From assembly GCA_016281125.1 (NCBI GenBank), contig JAEEIA010000007.1, positions 1 to 33,141 of the forward strand: a stretch of 33,141 nucleotides of DNA, written 5' to 3'. Within the stretch, counting starts at the first letter, position 1. Each line of letters begins with the position of its first letter. Shown here piece after piece: positions 16,691 through 24,485 of the stretch. This DNA comes from Oscillospiraceae bacterium. GTDB lineage: Bacteria > Bacillota > Clostridia > Oscillospirales > Ruminococcaceae. Both the position numbers and the translations under genes were made by a program. Under the pieces are notes generated by a model. The model was not told the DNA's origin. It ran no database searches and worked only from the letters and a program-made list of their open reading frames with translations.

Positions 16691-17830
16691 ATGCGTTTCA
16701 AATATGTCATTGCGGCTGCACTGCCGATGCTCGGGATGCTTGGCGTGATCGGTGCGCTGACGCTTTCACTGCACCGCAGCAGCAATACTGTCGCCGATCT
16801 GCGGCGCTACATCACCGAGCAGGGGGCGGATCCCGACAACATCCATGTCGAGCCAATCCATTACGACCCGGTGCCGGTCGATCATTTCTATGAGCGCGCG
16901 GGACAGAAGATCCTGCTTTCCGATGATACATTCGGGCAGATCTGGCTGCCGGTGCTCTCGGACGTCCCGCTCTCCACGCATCCGCTGGACAAAATGCAGA
17001 TGCTCGGGAACGGCCGCATGATTTCGCTGGACGACAGCGGCAATCTGAACGCCCTGACCGGCATTGATATCTCCGCACACAACAACGTCACGGACTGGAA
17101 TGCGATCAAAGCGGACGGCATTGACTTTGTCATGCTGCGCGCGGGATACCGCGCCTACGGCGTCGGCACGGGCAAGCTGTACAAGGACGACAAGTTCCGG
17201 CAGTATTACCACGCGGCCAAGGACGCCGGACTGCTCGTCGGCGCGTACTTCTTCTCGCAGGCGATTACAGAGGAGGAGGCCGTCGAGGAGGCGATTCTGA
17301 CGGCAGAGATGCTGGAAGGCTGCGAGCTTGATTTTCCGGTCGCATTTGACTGGGAGCTGATTTTCCACGACAAGGACGGCGCACGCACGGACAATGTGCC
17401 GGTCGATACACTGACGGACAGCGTGCTGGCGTACTGCCAGAATCTGGAATCGTTCGGCTACAAAACTATGATCTATCAGAACAAGCGCACGACGCTGTTC
17501 AAGCTCGATATGCCGCGGCTGAAGGACTATCCGTTCTGGCTTGCGGAATACGGCGACGGCCCGACCTATGTCTATGATTACGACATGTGGCAGTACAGCT
17601 GCGACGGAACGGTCGCGGGCATTGAGGGCAAGGTGGATCTGAACCTCTGCTTCCGCGATTTTTCGCAGGAGGGCGCACCGGCGGTTTCACGGCCTGCTCC
17701 GGAGAACATCGGGCAGAGCGGCTCCGAATCGGATTCCGCTGCGGAAACGGAAGATGATCCTGCACAGGCACCGCAGGACGATACACAGGAACAGCCTGAC
17801 GGCATACCGGAAGATGAAACCGAATCATAA
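16691..17830 (+). CDS. GH25 family lysozyme, membrane-anchored or secreted
   Basis: 379 residues from the ATG at 16691 (GAGGTG site). An N-terminal signal anchor (about 5-28) has no clear cleavage site, followed by a linker of about 95 residues. The glycosyl hydrolase 25 domain starts at GIDISAHNN (124-132) and contains the catalytic FDWE (219-222) and the late WQYSCDGTVAGIEGKVDLN strand. It cleaves the MurNAc-GlcNAc bond of peptidoglycan on the cell surface. After about residue 335 the protein ends in a long acidic Glu/Asp/Gln/Ser/Pro tail of low complexity, which is unusual for the family and may bind the wall or cations. A strong promoter stands upstream; a bidirectional terminator follows. 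Confidence 0.93.
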   Translation: MRFKYVIAAALPMLGMLGVIGALTLSLHRSSNTVADLRRYITEQGADPDNIHVEPIHYDPVPVDHFYERAGQKILLSDDTFGQIWLPVLSDVPLSTHPLDKMQMLGNGRMISLDDSGNLNALTGIDISAHNNVTDWNAIKADGIDFVMLRAGYRAYGVGTGKLYKDDKFRQYYHAAKDAGLLVGAYFFSQAITEEEAVEEAILTAEMLEGCELDFPVAFDWELIFHDKDGARTDNVPVDTLTDSVLAYCQNLESFGYKTMIYQNKRTTLFKLDMPRLKDYPFWLAEYGDGPTYVYDYDMWQYSCDGTVAGIEGKVDLNLCFRDFSQEGAPAVSRPAPENIGQSGSESDSAAETEDDPAQAPQDDTQEQPDGIPEDETES

Positions 17831-17936
17831 GGTATCTCCGATGGATTCAGAATAGGGCGCTGCCGCATTCCCTGCTTCCTTTCGCCTGTTCGGCTTTCAT
17901 CATTCTGCACCTTGCCGAAATTGCATCTGAATATGA

Positions 17937-17973
17937 AAAAAGGACGCTGATTTTCTTGGTCAGCGTCCTTTTT
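17937..17973. terminator. bidirectional terminator between GH25 and CPBP genes
   Basis: AAAAGGACGCTGA pairs with TCAGCGTCCTTTT around a 9-base loop; T-runs on both strands; between convergent genes. Confidence 0.9.
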
Positions 17974-18000
17974 GTATCCGTAAAGGCGGCAGCGTCCCCG

Positions 18001-18888
18001 TTATGAATCCGCCGGAGGCACTTTTTTCCGCTCCCGCAGCATGAGCGCGAGTGTGATGGCTGCGGCGATGGCGGTCGGAATCAGGAGCACGATAAACTGC
18101 ACAGTATCCGGCATAAATGTTTCCGGATCCCCGATGCTGTTTACCAGCAGCAAAACGCCGAGTGCTGCACCGCCGTTGTTGTTCATCGAATGGTACACCG
18201 CAGCGGGATAGACAGAATCGGTACGCTTGGTCAGCCACATCAGAATTGCGCCGGACAGAATGCAGCTGATGGACATCAGAAGGATGCCGACATAGGGGTA
18301 TCCGGGGTAATCCTTGCCGAAGTTATGCCCCTCCACGGTCAGCGGTGCATGCCAGACGCCCCAGAGGATTCCGCCGGCGAGCACCGTTCCGACAGTACCG
18401 AGCAGCGGCTCCATTTTCTGATTCATATAGGCGCGCCAGCCGAATTCCTCACCGATGGTATTGAACGCGCCGATCGGTCCGGTGCCAAGCACGGAGAGCA
18501 CGACGGCCAGCCCCTCTGCAAAGGTCATGCGTTCGCGGATTTCCGCCCAGTTCCAGTAACCGTAAACGCAGTTGAAGAGCACGATGCTGAGGACACTGAG
18601 CAGTGGGCGCAGCAGCCATGCCGCAAGGTAATATTTCCAATGTCTTTTCAGCCGCAGATGCAGCTTCATATCGGAAAAGCCCTCTCTGGTAATCAGGCGC
18701 GTCAGCAGATTCGCAAGCGCCGGTGCATAGAGCGTCGGAATGGCGAACAGTGCATAGTGATTGGTCGTGAACCATTCTTCATAGCCGACCGTTTTGTTCA
18801 GGATGATCCACGGGATCCATGCAAGCCCGAAGGCGAACAGCAGATATATTACAAGCCGCTTTGCGCAGAGCTTTTTCTCATTTGACAT
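18001..18888 (-). CDS. CPBP family intramembrane metalloprotease, second copy
   Basis: 295 residues, about eight hydrophobic segments. Catalytic motifs: E147-E148-F-G-W-R152 (GEEFGWRAY), WGVWH180 and H233 in YHSMNN. This variant (EEFGWR) is the one common in ABC-transporter-linked CPBP proteins of Firmicutes. It overlaps the upstream permease gene by 11 bases and is the last gene of the GntR-ABC operon. A role in processing, or in protecting the membrane against, peptides handled by the transporter is suggested by context, not shown. Confidence 0.9.
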   Translation of the reverse strand: MSNEKKLCAKRLVIYLLFAFGLAWIPWIILNKTVGYEEWFTTNHYALFAIPTLYAPALANLLTRLITREGFSDMKLHLRLKRHWKYYLAAWLLRPLLSVLSIVLFNCVYGYWNWAEIRERMTFAEGLAVVLSVLGTGPIGAFNTIGEEFGWRAYMNQKMEPLLGTVGTVLAGGILWGVWHAPLTVEGHNFGKDYPGYPYVGILLMSISCILSGAILMWLTKRTDSVYPAAVYHSMNNNGGAALGVLLLVNSIGDPETFMPDTVQFIVLLIPTAIAAAITLALMLRERKKVPPADS

Positions 18889-19645
18889 ATTCCGCCGCTC
18901 CTTTCATAAAGAGTTTGCAGGAAATGCGGTAAGAGAGCAGATACAGCCCGACAGCAGCAAGCGGGAATGCACCGAAAATCACGGAAATGATGCCGTTCAG
19001 CTCCCCTTTCAGCAGCTGATCGAGGAAATCTGTCACCATTCTGACATAGCTGTCCCAGCCGCCGGGCAGCGGGCCGAACAGCAGATAAACGAGCAGAATG
19101 ACGACCAGTACCAAAAGCGCAATGCACCGTGCATAGGCGCTGTTTTTGACACCGAACCGCACCATGAACGGAATGTTCCACGCATTGACGAAGATCTGGA
19201 GAAAGAATACGATCACATACAGATTTGTAAAGCCCGTGAGCTCTGCACCGGTCACCTGATACACCAGCATTTGCAGCAGCGCATCCATATAGTACATGGA
19301 AACAAAGTACAGCCCGAGCACCATGAACAGCACCACATATTTCATGTAAAGCTGTCCGCGGTATCCCTGCGGGTGCGAGGCGGTAAAATACGCCCATTTC
19401 TTTGATTCGTCCATGCTGAATATGATACTCGTCAGAAGCGCAAGCAGGATCATGCCGAGCAGCATCATGAACAGGCGTGTCACCGTTCCGATGTTTCCGC
19501 TCAGGACGTTCAGCGCATTTTGCAGCGAATGCGCATCCCCGGCCACGGAAATCACAGTGACAAAGGCGAGCATGACCGGAATCAGAACGGCGCCGAGCAG
19601 AATCAGCCGGTTCTGCCGCAGTTCCTTATAAAGCAGACCTGTCAT
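18878..19645 (-). CDS. ABC-2 type permease
   Basis: 255 residues with six predicted membrane helices and a short N-terminal cytoplasmic segment (MTGLLYKELRQNR) typical of ABC-2 permeases. It overlaps both neighbours (19626-19645 upstream, 18878-18888 downstream). With the second permease and the YtrB-like ATPase it should form an exporter of unknown substrate. Confidence 0.85.
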   Translation of the reverse strand: MTGLLYKELRQNRLILLGAVLIPVMLAFVTVISVAGDAHSLQNALNVLSGNIGTVTRLFMMLLGMILLALLTSIIFSMDESKKWAYFTASHPQGYRGQLYMKYVVLFMVLGLYFVSMYYMDALLQMLVYQVTGAELTGFTNLYVIVFFLQIFVNAWNIPFMVRFGVKNSAYARCIALLVLVVILLVYLLFGPLPGGWDSYVRMVTDFLDQLLKGELNGIISVIFGAFPLAAVGLYLLSYRISCKLFMKGAAEYVK

Positions 19646-20504
19646 GTTTCCACGCTCCTTTCAGGTTGCTGCGGATCACAAGATACAGCAGCACATAGAG
19701 CACGACTGTCAGCGGAATTGTCAGCGGAAGCAGATGCTTTGCGGTTTCAATGAACTGCGCCCCGTGTCCCATCGTCATCAGATTTACAAGATCGATCAAT
19801 TTGATGCTGTCCGGACTGGTTCCCAGCTTTTTTTCAAACTGAGAAACAGCTTCCTGCAATGCAGGGCTTACCGTTCCGTCCGGCGATGCGAAATGCGACA
19901 TTTTCCTTGCAGCCAGCAGACCGACCACCACACCTGCACCGATTATGCCTGAAACATACTTCGTGTTCTGTAAAGCATACGTTTTCATATCTCTTGCGCG
20001 AAGAACAAGTGCATACTGCACTAGAATCACGAGCAGACTGATATCCAGAATCACCAGCAGGATCAGAACCGCATAAAGGCTGAATTGCCAGTTGACCATC
20101 CGCAGGGCAAATGCAAGCCCGAACACAGACAGCAGAAATCCGACTGCCTGCATCATGACCAGCAGAATCATCCGGGCTGCGGCACGCTCGTTCGGCGTGA
20201 CCGGCAGCGCGTAGGAATATCGGAGCCAGTTTGCCTGAATGTCCTTTTTATGCATGCCGTTATCACTTCCGGCAGCCGCAATCGGGCCGTAGGCAGCAAA
20301 CGAGATCGCCAGAATCGAGATTGTCGTCCGGACAGCAGTCAGCTCATCGGTATCGAGCGATTTCAGATTGCCGAACCGCATACTCATCTCAAACAGAACA
20401 TAAACGAGCATCATTCCCAGCAGGGCAGCCCAGCTGGAAAGATAGAATTTTCTGCTGAGCTTCCATTCCCGCCAGAGCAGCGCCTTCATCCGTTCCGTGC
20501 GCAT
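19626..20504 (-). CDS. ABC-2 type permease
   Basis: 292 residues from the ATG at 20504 with AAGGAG upstream; an in-frame GTG at 20513 is less likely. The N-terminus KALLWREWKLSRKFYL is amphipathic, followed by six hydrophobic segments and one roughly 60-residue hydrophilic insert (about 200-260). The start overlaps the TAA of the ATPase gene (TAATG). Confidence 0.85.
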   Translation of the reverse strand: MRTERMKALLWREWKLSRKFYLSSWAALLGMMLVYVLFEMSMRFGNLKSLDTDELTAVRTTISILAISFAAYGPIAAAGSDNGMHKKDIQANWLRYSYALPVTPNERAAARMILLVMMQAVGFLLSVFGLAFALRMVNWQFSLYAVLILLVILDISLLVILVQYALVLRARDMKTYALQNTKYVSGIIGAGVVVGLLAARKMSHFASPDGTVSPALQEAVSQFEKKLGTSPDSIKLIDLVNLMTMGHGAQFIETAKHLLPLTIPLTVVLYVLLYLVIRSNLKGAWKHDRSAL

Positions 20505-21382
20505 TATGACCACTCCTTCTTTTTCCGGTTGACATAGTAGACCATGATCTCGTCCAGCGCAGCGGGGTCAATGACGAGGCCGCTGTATTTGCGGGCAGCA
20601 GCGGCGCGGTCGGAAACCATCGCCTCTGCGCCGAAATCGGTCAGGCGCGTGCTGACAAGGTCGGCGGGATCGAGGTCTTTATAGTCCGACTTCGTGCATT
20701 TGATGATGCCGTGCGAAGCGAGCACATCGTCCTTGTAGCCCGACAGCAGAATCTTTCCGCGGTCGATAAAAGTCACGCTGTCCGCGATTTTTTCCAGATC
20801 GGATGTAATATGCGAGGACATCAGGATGCTGTGTCCCTCGTCCTGCAAATATTCCAGGAACATGTCCAGAATCTCATTGCGGATGACCGGGTCAAGGCCG
20901 GTCGTCGCCTCATCCATAATCAGAAGATCTGCCCCGTGCGAGAGCGCGCAGGCAATTTGCAGCTTCATTTTCATACCCTTGGAAAACTGCCCGATCTTCT
21001 TTTTCTGCGGCAGCTGGAACCGATCCAGATTCTGCTGATAGGCTGCGTCATCCCAGCGCGGATACAGCCCCTTGAAGATGCGCCCCATATCGGCTGCGGT
21101 GAACAGATCATGAAACGGCATCTCGTCGAACACGACGGCGATGCGCTCCTTGATCGCCTGCTCGTCCTTGATGTGATCCATGCCGAGGATGCTGACGGTA
21201 CCGGCATTCAGCGGGATGATATTGAGGATGCCGTGAATGGTCGTGGTCTTGCCCGCGCCGTTCTGCCCGATAAAGCCCATGATGCTGCCTTTCGGAACAT
21301 CAAAGCTGATATTGTCGAGCGTGAAACCGTCATATTTCTTGGTTACGCCTTTGATTTCGATTGCATTTGTGTAATCGCTCAT
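20504..21382 (-). CDS. ABC transporter ATP-binding protein (YtrB-like)
   Basis: 292 residues from the ATG at 21382 (GGAGGCGACGAGTT leader), overlapping the GntR stop as ATGA. Walker A GQNGAGKT (39-46), signature FSKGMKMKL (133-141; note SKG in place of SGG, common in this subfamily), Walker B LLIMDEATTGLD (153-164) and the switch histidine in MSSHITSD. The roughly 80-residue C-terminal extension is typical of YtrB/EcsA-like ATPases controlled by YtrA-type GntR regulators. Confidence 0.94.
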   Translation of the reverse strand: MSDYTNAIEIKGVTKKYDGFTLDNISFDVPKGSIMGFIGQNGAGKTTTIHGILNIIPLNAGTVSILGMDHIKDEQAIKERIAVVFDEMPFHDLFTAADMGRIFKGLYPRWDDAAYQQNLDRFQLPQKKKIGQFSKGMKMKLQIACALSHGADLLIMDEATTGLDPVIRNEILDMFLEYLQDEGHSILMSSHITSDLEKIADSVTFIDRGKILLSGYKDDVLASHGIIKCTKSDYKDLDPADLVSTRLTDFGAEAMVSDRAAAARKYSGLVIDPAALDEIMVYYVNRKKKEWS

Positions 21383-21759
21383 AACTCGTCGCCTCCGTAC
21401 ACGAGTTCCAGAATCTCCTGCATTTCCGCAAGCGGGATGCCGCACTGTCTGGCTTTGCCGGCGGCCTCGGACAGCAGGGACTCAATGTTCTTGAACTGTT
21501 CCTCGCGGAAAAGCTCCATATTCTGCGCCTTGACGAACGAGCCCTTTCCGGTGTAGGATTCGATAAATCCGTCCCGTTCCAGCTCCTCGTAGGCGCGCTT
21601 TGTAGTGATGACGCTGATCCGCAGCTGCATGGCGAGATTCCGCATCGAGGGCAGGGCGTCCCCCTCCCTGAGCGTCCCGTCCATAATCATCGTTTTGATC
21701 TGGCTGACGATCTGGGTATAAATCGGTTCGCCGGATGCGTTGCTGATAATAATATCCAT
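21379..21759 (-). CDS. GntR family regulator, YtrA subfamily
   Basis: 126 residues: a complete GntR winged HTH (PIYTQIVSQIKTMIMDGTLR, then LPSMRNLAMQLRISVITTKRAYEELERDGFIES) followed by only a short helical tail, the mark of the YtrA subfamily. Such regulators repress an adjacent ABC operon and respond to cell-envelope stress, often to lipid II-binding antibiotics. First gene of the operon; an inverted repeat lies just downstream of its promoter, consistent with autorepression. Confidence 0.94.
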   Translation of the reverse strand: MDIIISNASGEPIYTQIVSQIKTMIMDGTLREGDALPSMRNLAMQLRISVITTKRAYEELERDGFIESYTGKGSFVKAQNMELFREEQFKNIESLLSEAAGKARQCGIPLAEMQEILELVYGGDEL

Positions 21760-21825
21760 TCGGTGTGCACTCCTTATGGTTCGGCAGGCTGCAAAGCGGT
21801 TCCGGATCCGCTTCTCCGCCTAATA

Positions 21826-21844
21826 TGTATATATACGATATACA
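21826..21844. promoter_or_regulatory. inverted-repeat operator of the GntR operon
   Basis: TGTATAT - ATACG - ATATACA, a 7-bp perfect inverted repeat immediately downstream of the -10 box, in the position expected for YtrA-type repression. Confidence 0.7.
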
Positions 21845-21845
21845 C

Positions 21846-21874
21846 ATTATATCACCTTATACACATTTTGTCAA
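21846..21874 (-). promoter_or_regulatory. promoter of the GntR-ABC-CPBP operon
   Basis: Minus strand TTGACA (21874-21869), 17 bases, TATAAT (21851-21846); both hexamers perfect. Confidence 0.9.
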
Positions 21875-21965
21875 GGGGAAAACAAAAAATTTTTCCGGGG
21901 AACTTGCAAAGGCGTGAAAATGCGCGCATTTGCTTTATAAGCAAAATGTGCTGTGTGCGGGTGTG

Positions 21966-22056
21966 CTTTGATGCATACTCTTTTGATCGTTATGTCCTGC
22001 GTTCATTTTCGCTGGGCGCGGGGCGCGATTCCTGAGAGGAAACCACAAGGGAGGAG
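21966..22056 (+). repeat. dispersed repeat, copy 1
   Basis: About 90 bp, from CTTTGATGCAT through GTCCTGCGTTCATTTTCGCT and GGGCGCGGGGCGCG to GAGAGGAAACCACAAGGGAG. The same sequence returns on the minus strand at 28377-28465 with few changes. Copy 1 lies between the GntR operon and ade, both divergently transcribed away. Confidence 0.85.
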
Positions 22057-22162
22057 CGGGCTCCCCGTTGTTTTGCCCAAATTCATTCCGGCATTTTTGT
22101 ATACAATTCCTACGAATAAATATGCTATAATAAAGCTATACAAAACCGAGGAGGGATCCTGC

Positions 22163-23851
22163 ATGAAAACCCTGCTGAAAAACGGTACCGTTCTGAATGT
22201 CTTTACCGGCGAGCTGGTGCGCGAAAATGTTCTGCTCGCGGATGACATCGTTCTCGGTACCGGCGATTATACCGACGCTGATGCCGATACTGTCCGCGAC
22301 GTCACCGGCTGTATTCTCTGCCCCGGCCTGATCGACGGGCATATCCACATCGAAAGCACGATGCTGACCCCCGGTGAGCTGGCGCGTACCGTTCTGCCGC
22401 ACGGCACCACCGCAATCGTCGCAGATCCGCACGAAATCGCAAATGTCTGCGGCACGCGCGGCATTGACTTCATGCTGGAAATGAGCGGGAATCTGCCGCT
22501 GCATGTCTATCTGACGGCGCCGTCCTGCGTCCCCGCAATGCCGCTGGACGAATCGGGGGCGTCGCTTTCCGCGGCAGAGCTCGCGCCGTATTTTTCGCAT
22601 CCGCGGGTTGTCGGCCTTGCGGAGATGATGAACTATCCCGGTGTGCTCGCGGGCGCGGATTATGTCATGGACAAGCTGAAAGCGGCCAAAGCGGCGGACA
22701 AGGTGATCGACGGGCACGCACCGCTCCTGACCGGGCGTGATCTTGACCGCTATATCGCAGCGGGTATCCAGAGCGACCACGAATGCTCCACTGCCGCAGA
22801 GGGCCTGGAGCGTGTGCGCAAGGGGCAGTGGCTGATGATCCGGCAGGGAACCGCGGCGCGGAATCTGGAGGCGCTGCTCCCGCTGTTTGCGGAGCCGTAC
22901 TGCCGCCGCTGCCTGCTCGTCACGGATGACCGTCACCCCGCGGATCTGCTCGCGGATGGCCACATCGATAACATTATCCGGCTGGCGGTGAAAACGGGAA
23001 AATCTGCCGTCACCTGCATTCAGATGGCGACGATCCAGGCGGCGCAGTGCTTCCGGTTACAGCGTGTCGGTGCGATTGCGCCGGGTTACCGCGCGGATAT
23101 TCTTGTGCTGACCAATCTTGACAGTATGGCGGTGCGGGACGTGTACAGCAGCGGTGTGTGCGTCGTGGAAAACGGCGTATGCAAGCCGTTTTCCGTCCCG
23201 GATTTCCGTGCGGAAAAATGGGCGCCGGTGCTGCATTCGTTCCATATGGATGCGCTTTCGCCGGATGATTTCCGGATTGCGCCGCAGGGCGACAAATGCC
23301 GCGTGATCGGCGTGATCCCAGGGCAGCTTCTGACGGAGGAACGCATCGAAGCGCTCGATTTTACGAAGAATAACGGGATTGACACCGCGCGGGATATTCT
23401 GAAGCTCGCGGTGATTGAACGCCACCGCGGCACCGGCCACAGAGGGCTCGGCTATATCAGCGGCATCGGGCTCAAACGCGGTGCAATCGCTGCATCGGTG
23501 TCGCATGATGCGCATAATCTCATTGTGATCGGCACAAATGATGCGGATATGGCGGCTGCGGCCAACCGGATCCGGGCATGCGGCGGCGGGTGTGCGGCGG
23601 CCGCGGACGGACAGATTCTGGCGGAATTGCCGCTGCCGGTCGCGGGACTGATGAGCGATGCGGATGCGGAAACCGTCGCGGCGCAGAACCGCGCGCTGAA
23701 TGAAGCTGTGCGGGCGCTCGGCGTGCCGGAGAACATTTCGCCGTTCATGAATATGGCGTTTGTTTCGCTGACGGTGATTCCCGCAATCAAAATGACAACG
23801 TTCGGGCTTGCGGATGTGCAGACGCAGACGCTGCTGCCGCTCTTTTGCTGA
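22163..23851 (+). CDS. ade: adenine deaminase
   Basis: 562 residues from the ATG at 22163 with GAGGAGGGATCCTGC as leader; the open frame upstream to 21953 is only the repeat region. It converts adenine to hypoxanthine plus ammonia. Amidohydrolase signatures: GLIDGHIHIEST (H60, H62), TAIVADPHEIANV, a central DGHAP, SDHECST, and TDDRHPADLLADGH. The C-terminal Ade-specific domain contains HRGTGHRGLGYI and ends FMNMAFVSLTVIPAIKMTTFG. Slightly short but complete. An extended -10 element (TGCTATAAT, ending at 22131) precedes it with no convincing -35. Confidence 0.96.
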   Translation: MKTLLKNGTVLNVFTGELVRENVLLADDIVLGTGDYTDADADTVRDVTGCILCPGLIDGHIHIESTMLTPGELARTVLPHGTTAIVADPHEIANVCGTRGIDFMLEMSGNLPLHVYLTAPSCVPAMPLDESGASLSAAELAPYFSHPRVVGLAEMMNYPGVLAGADYVMDKLKAAKAADKVIDGHAPLLTGRDLDRYIAAGIQSDHECSTAAEGLERVRKGQWLMIRQGTAARNLEALLPLFAEPYCRRCLLVTDDRHPADLLADGHIDNIIRLAVKTGKSAVTCIQMATIQAAQCFRLQRVGAIAPGYRADILVLTNLDSMAVRDVYSSGVCVVENGVCKPFSVPDFRAEKWAPVLHSFHMDALSPDDFRIAPQGDKCRVIGVIPGQLLTEERIEALDFTKNNGIDTARDILKLAVIERHRGTGHRGLGYISGIGLKRGAIAASVSHDAHNLIVIGTNDADMAAAANRIRACGGGCAAAADGQILAELPLPVAGLMSDADAETVAAQNRALNEAVRALGVPENISPFMNMAFVSLTVIPAIKMTTFGLADVQTQTLLPLFC

Positions 23852-23867
23852 AATACGGAGGCAGCAT

Positions 23868-23978
23868 CTGAAACCGTATACCGGAAAACAGGACTTCACG
23901 GAATTCTTCACATATCTGGATGCGCAGGCAGGCGAACAGAAATATCGGCCTGCCGCGCTGGCACGCGGAATGAAATAA
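23868..23978 (+). CDS. possible 36-residue ORF downstream of ade, CTG start
   Basis: ACGGAGG stands at about 23854-23860, right after the ade stop, and eight bases later an open frame with natural codon use begins at CTG (KPYTGKQDFTEFFTYLDAQ). It ends at TAA 23978, just before the terminator. There is no ATG, GTG or TTG. It could be a rare CTG-started small protein, or the remnant of a gene whose start decayed. Confidence 0.3.
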   Translation: MKPYTGKQDFTEFFTYLDAQAGEQKYRPAALARGMK

Positions 23979-23981
23979 AAA

Positions 23982-24023
23982 AGAAAAGCATCGGAAACGA
24001 ATCAACGCTTTCGATGCTTTTCT
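23982..24023. terminator. bidirectional terminator between ade and the tRNA operon
   Basis: AGAAAAGCATCG (23982-23993) pairs with CGATGCTTTTCT (24012-24023), with A- and T-runs on both sides; ends both the ade transcript and the opposing tRNA transcript. Confidence 0.85.
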
Positions 24024-24028
24024 CGGCA

Positions 24029-24103
24029 GGTGGGTAGTGGGATTCGAACCCACGATCTTCGGATCCACAATCCGACGCTTTAACCAGCTAAGCCATACCC
24101 ACC
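24029..24103 (-). tRNA. tRNA-His (GTG)
   Basis: 75 bases including the extra 5' G-1 typical of tRNA-His pairing with C73. Acceptor GTGGGTA/TACCCAC, T-arm GTGGGTTCGAATCCCAC, anticodon loop TTGTGGA. CCA is not encoded. Third gene of a Gly-Arg-His transcript. Confidence 0.97.
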
Positions 24104-24137
24104 ATATTCAATTTTTACTGCACATGCAGCGCAGTGA

Positions 24138-24211
24138 CGCGCCTTAAAGGATTCGAACCTTTGACTTACTGCTTAGAAGGCAGTTACTCTATCCAGCTGA
24201 GTTAAAGGCGC
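24138..24211 (-). tRNA. tRNA-Arg (TCT)
   Basis: 74 bases; acceptor GCGCCTT/AAGGCGC, anticodon stem ACTGC/GCAGT with loop CTTCTAA (anticodon TCT), T-arm AAAGGTTCGAATCCTTT. CCA is not encoded. Confidence 0.96.
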
Positions 24212-24234
24212 AGACGTCACAGTAATGTGACAAA

Positions 24235-24305
<71 letters not shown>

Positions 24306-24357
24306 ATCGGCATAGCCAGTGCGGTCAGTTCGGTTTCGTACCGGCACTGCAAGAGAT

Positions 24358-24386
24358 ATTATAGCACATAAAGACGGATTTGTCAA
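24358..24386 (-). promoter_or_regulatory. promoter of the Gly-Arg-His tRNA operon
   Basis: Minus strand TTGACA (24386-24381), 17 bases, TATAAT (24363-24358), both perfect. Confidence 0.92.
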
Positions 24387-24485
24387 GAGGAAATTGCGGA
24401 TTTTTTTCGATTGCTGAAACCGGATTGACAGCACCCGTCTTTTTTGATATAATGGTGACAAAGAACGGAAAGGCAGGATGCGGAA

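Noticed and set aside
21953-22162. Longer N-terminus for adenine deaminase
   Set aside because: The extra 70 codons translate the dispersed repeat and the promoter; the ATG at 22163 has a perfect ribosome site and matches the family start.
24400-24485. Integrase attachment site at the tRNA cluster
   Set aside because: tRNA genes often host elements, but no partial tRNA duplication or integrase is visible near the three genes here.
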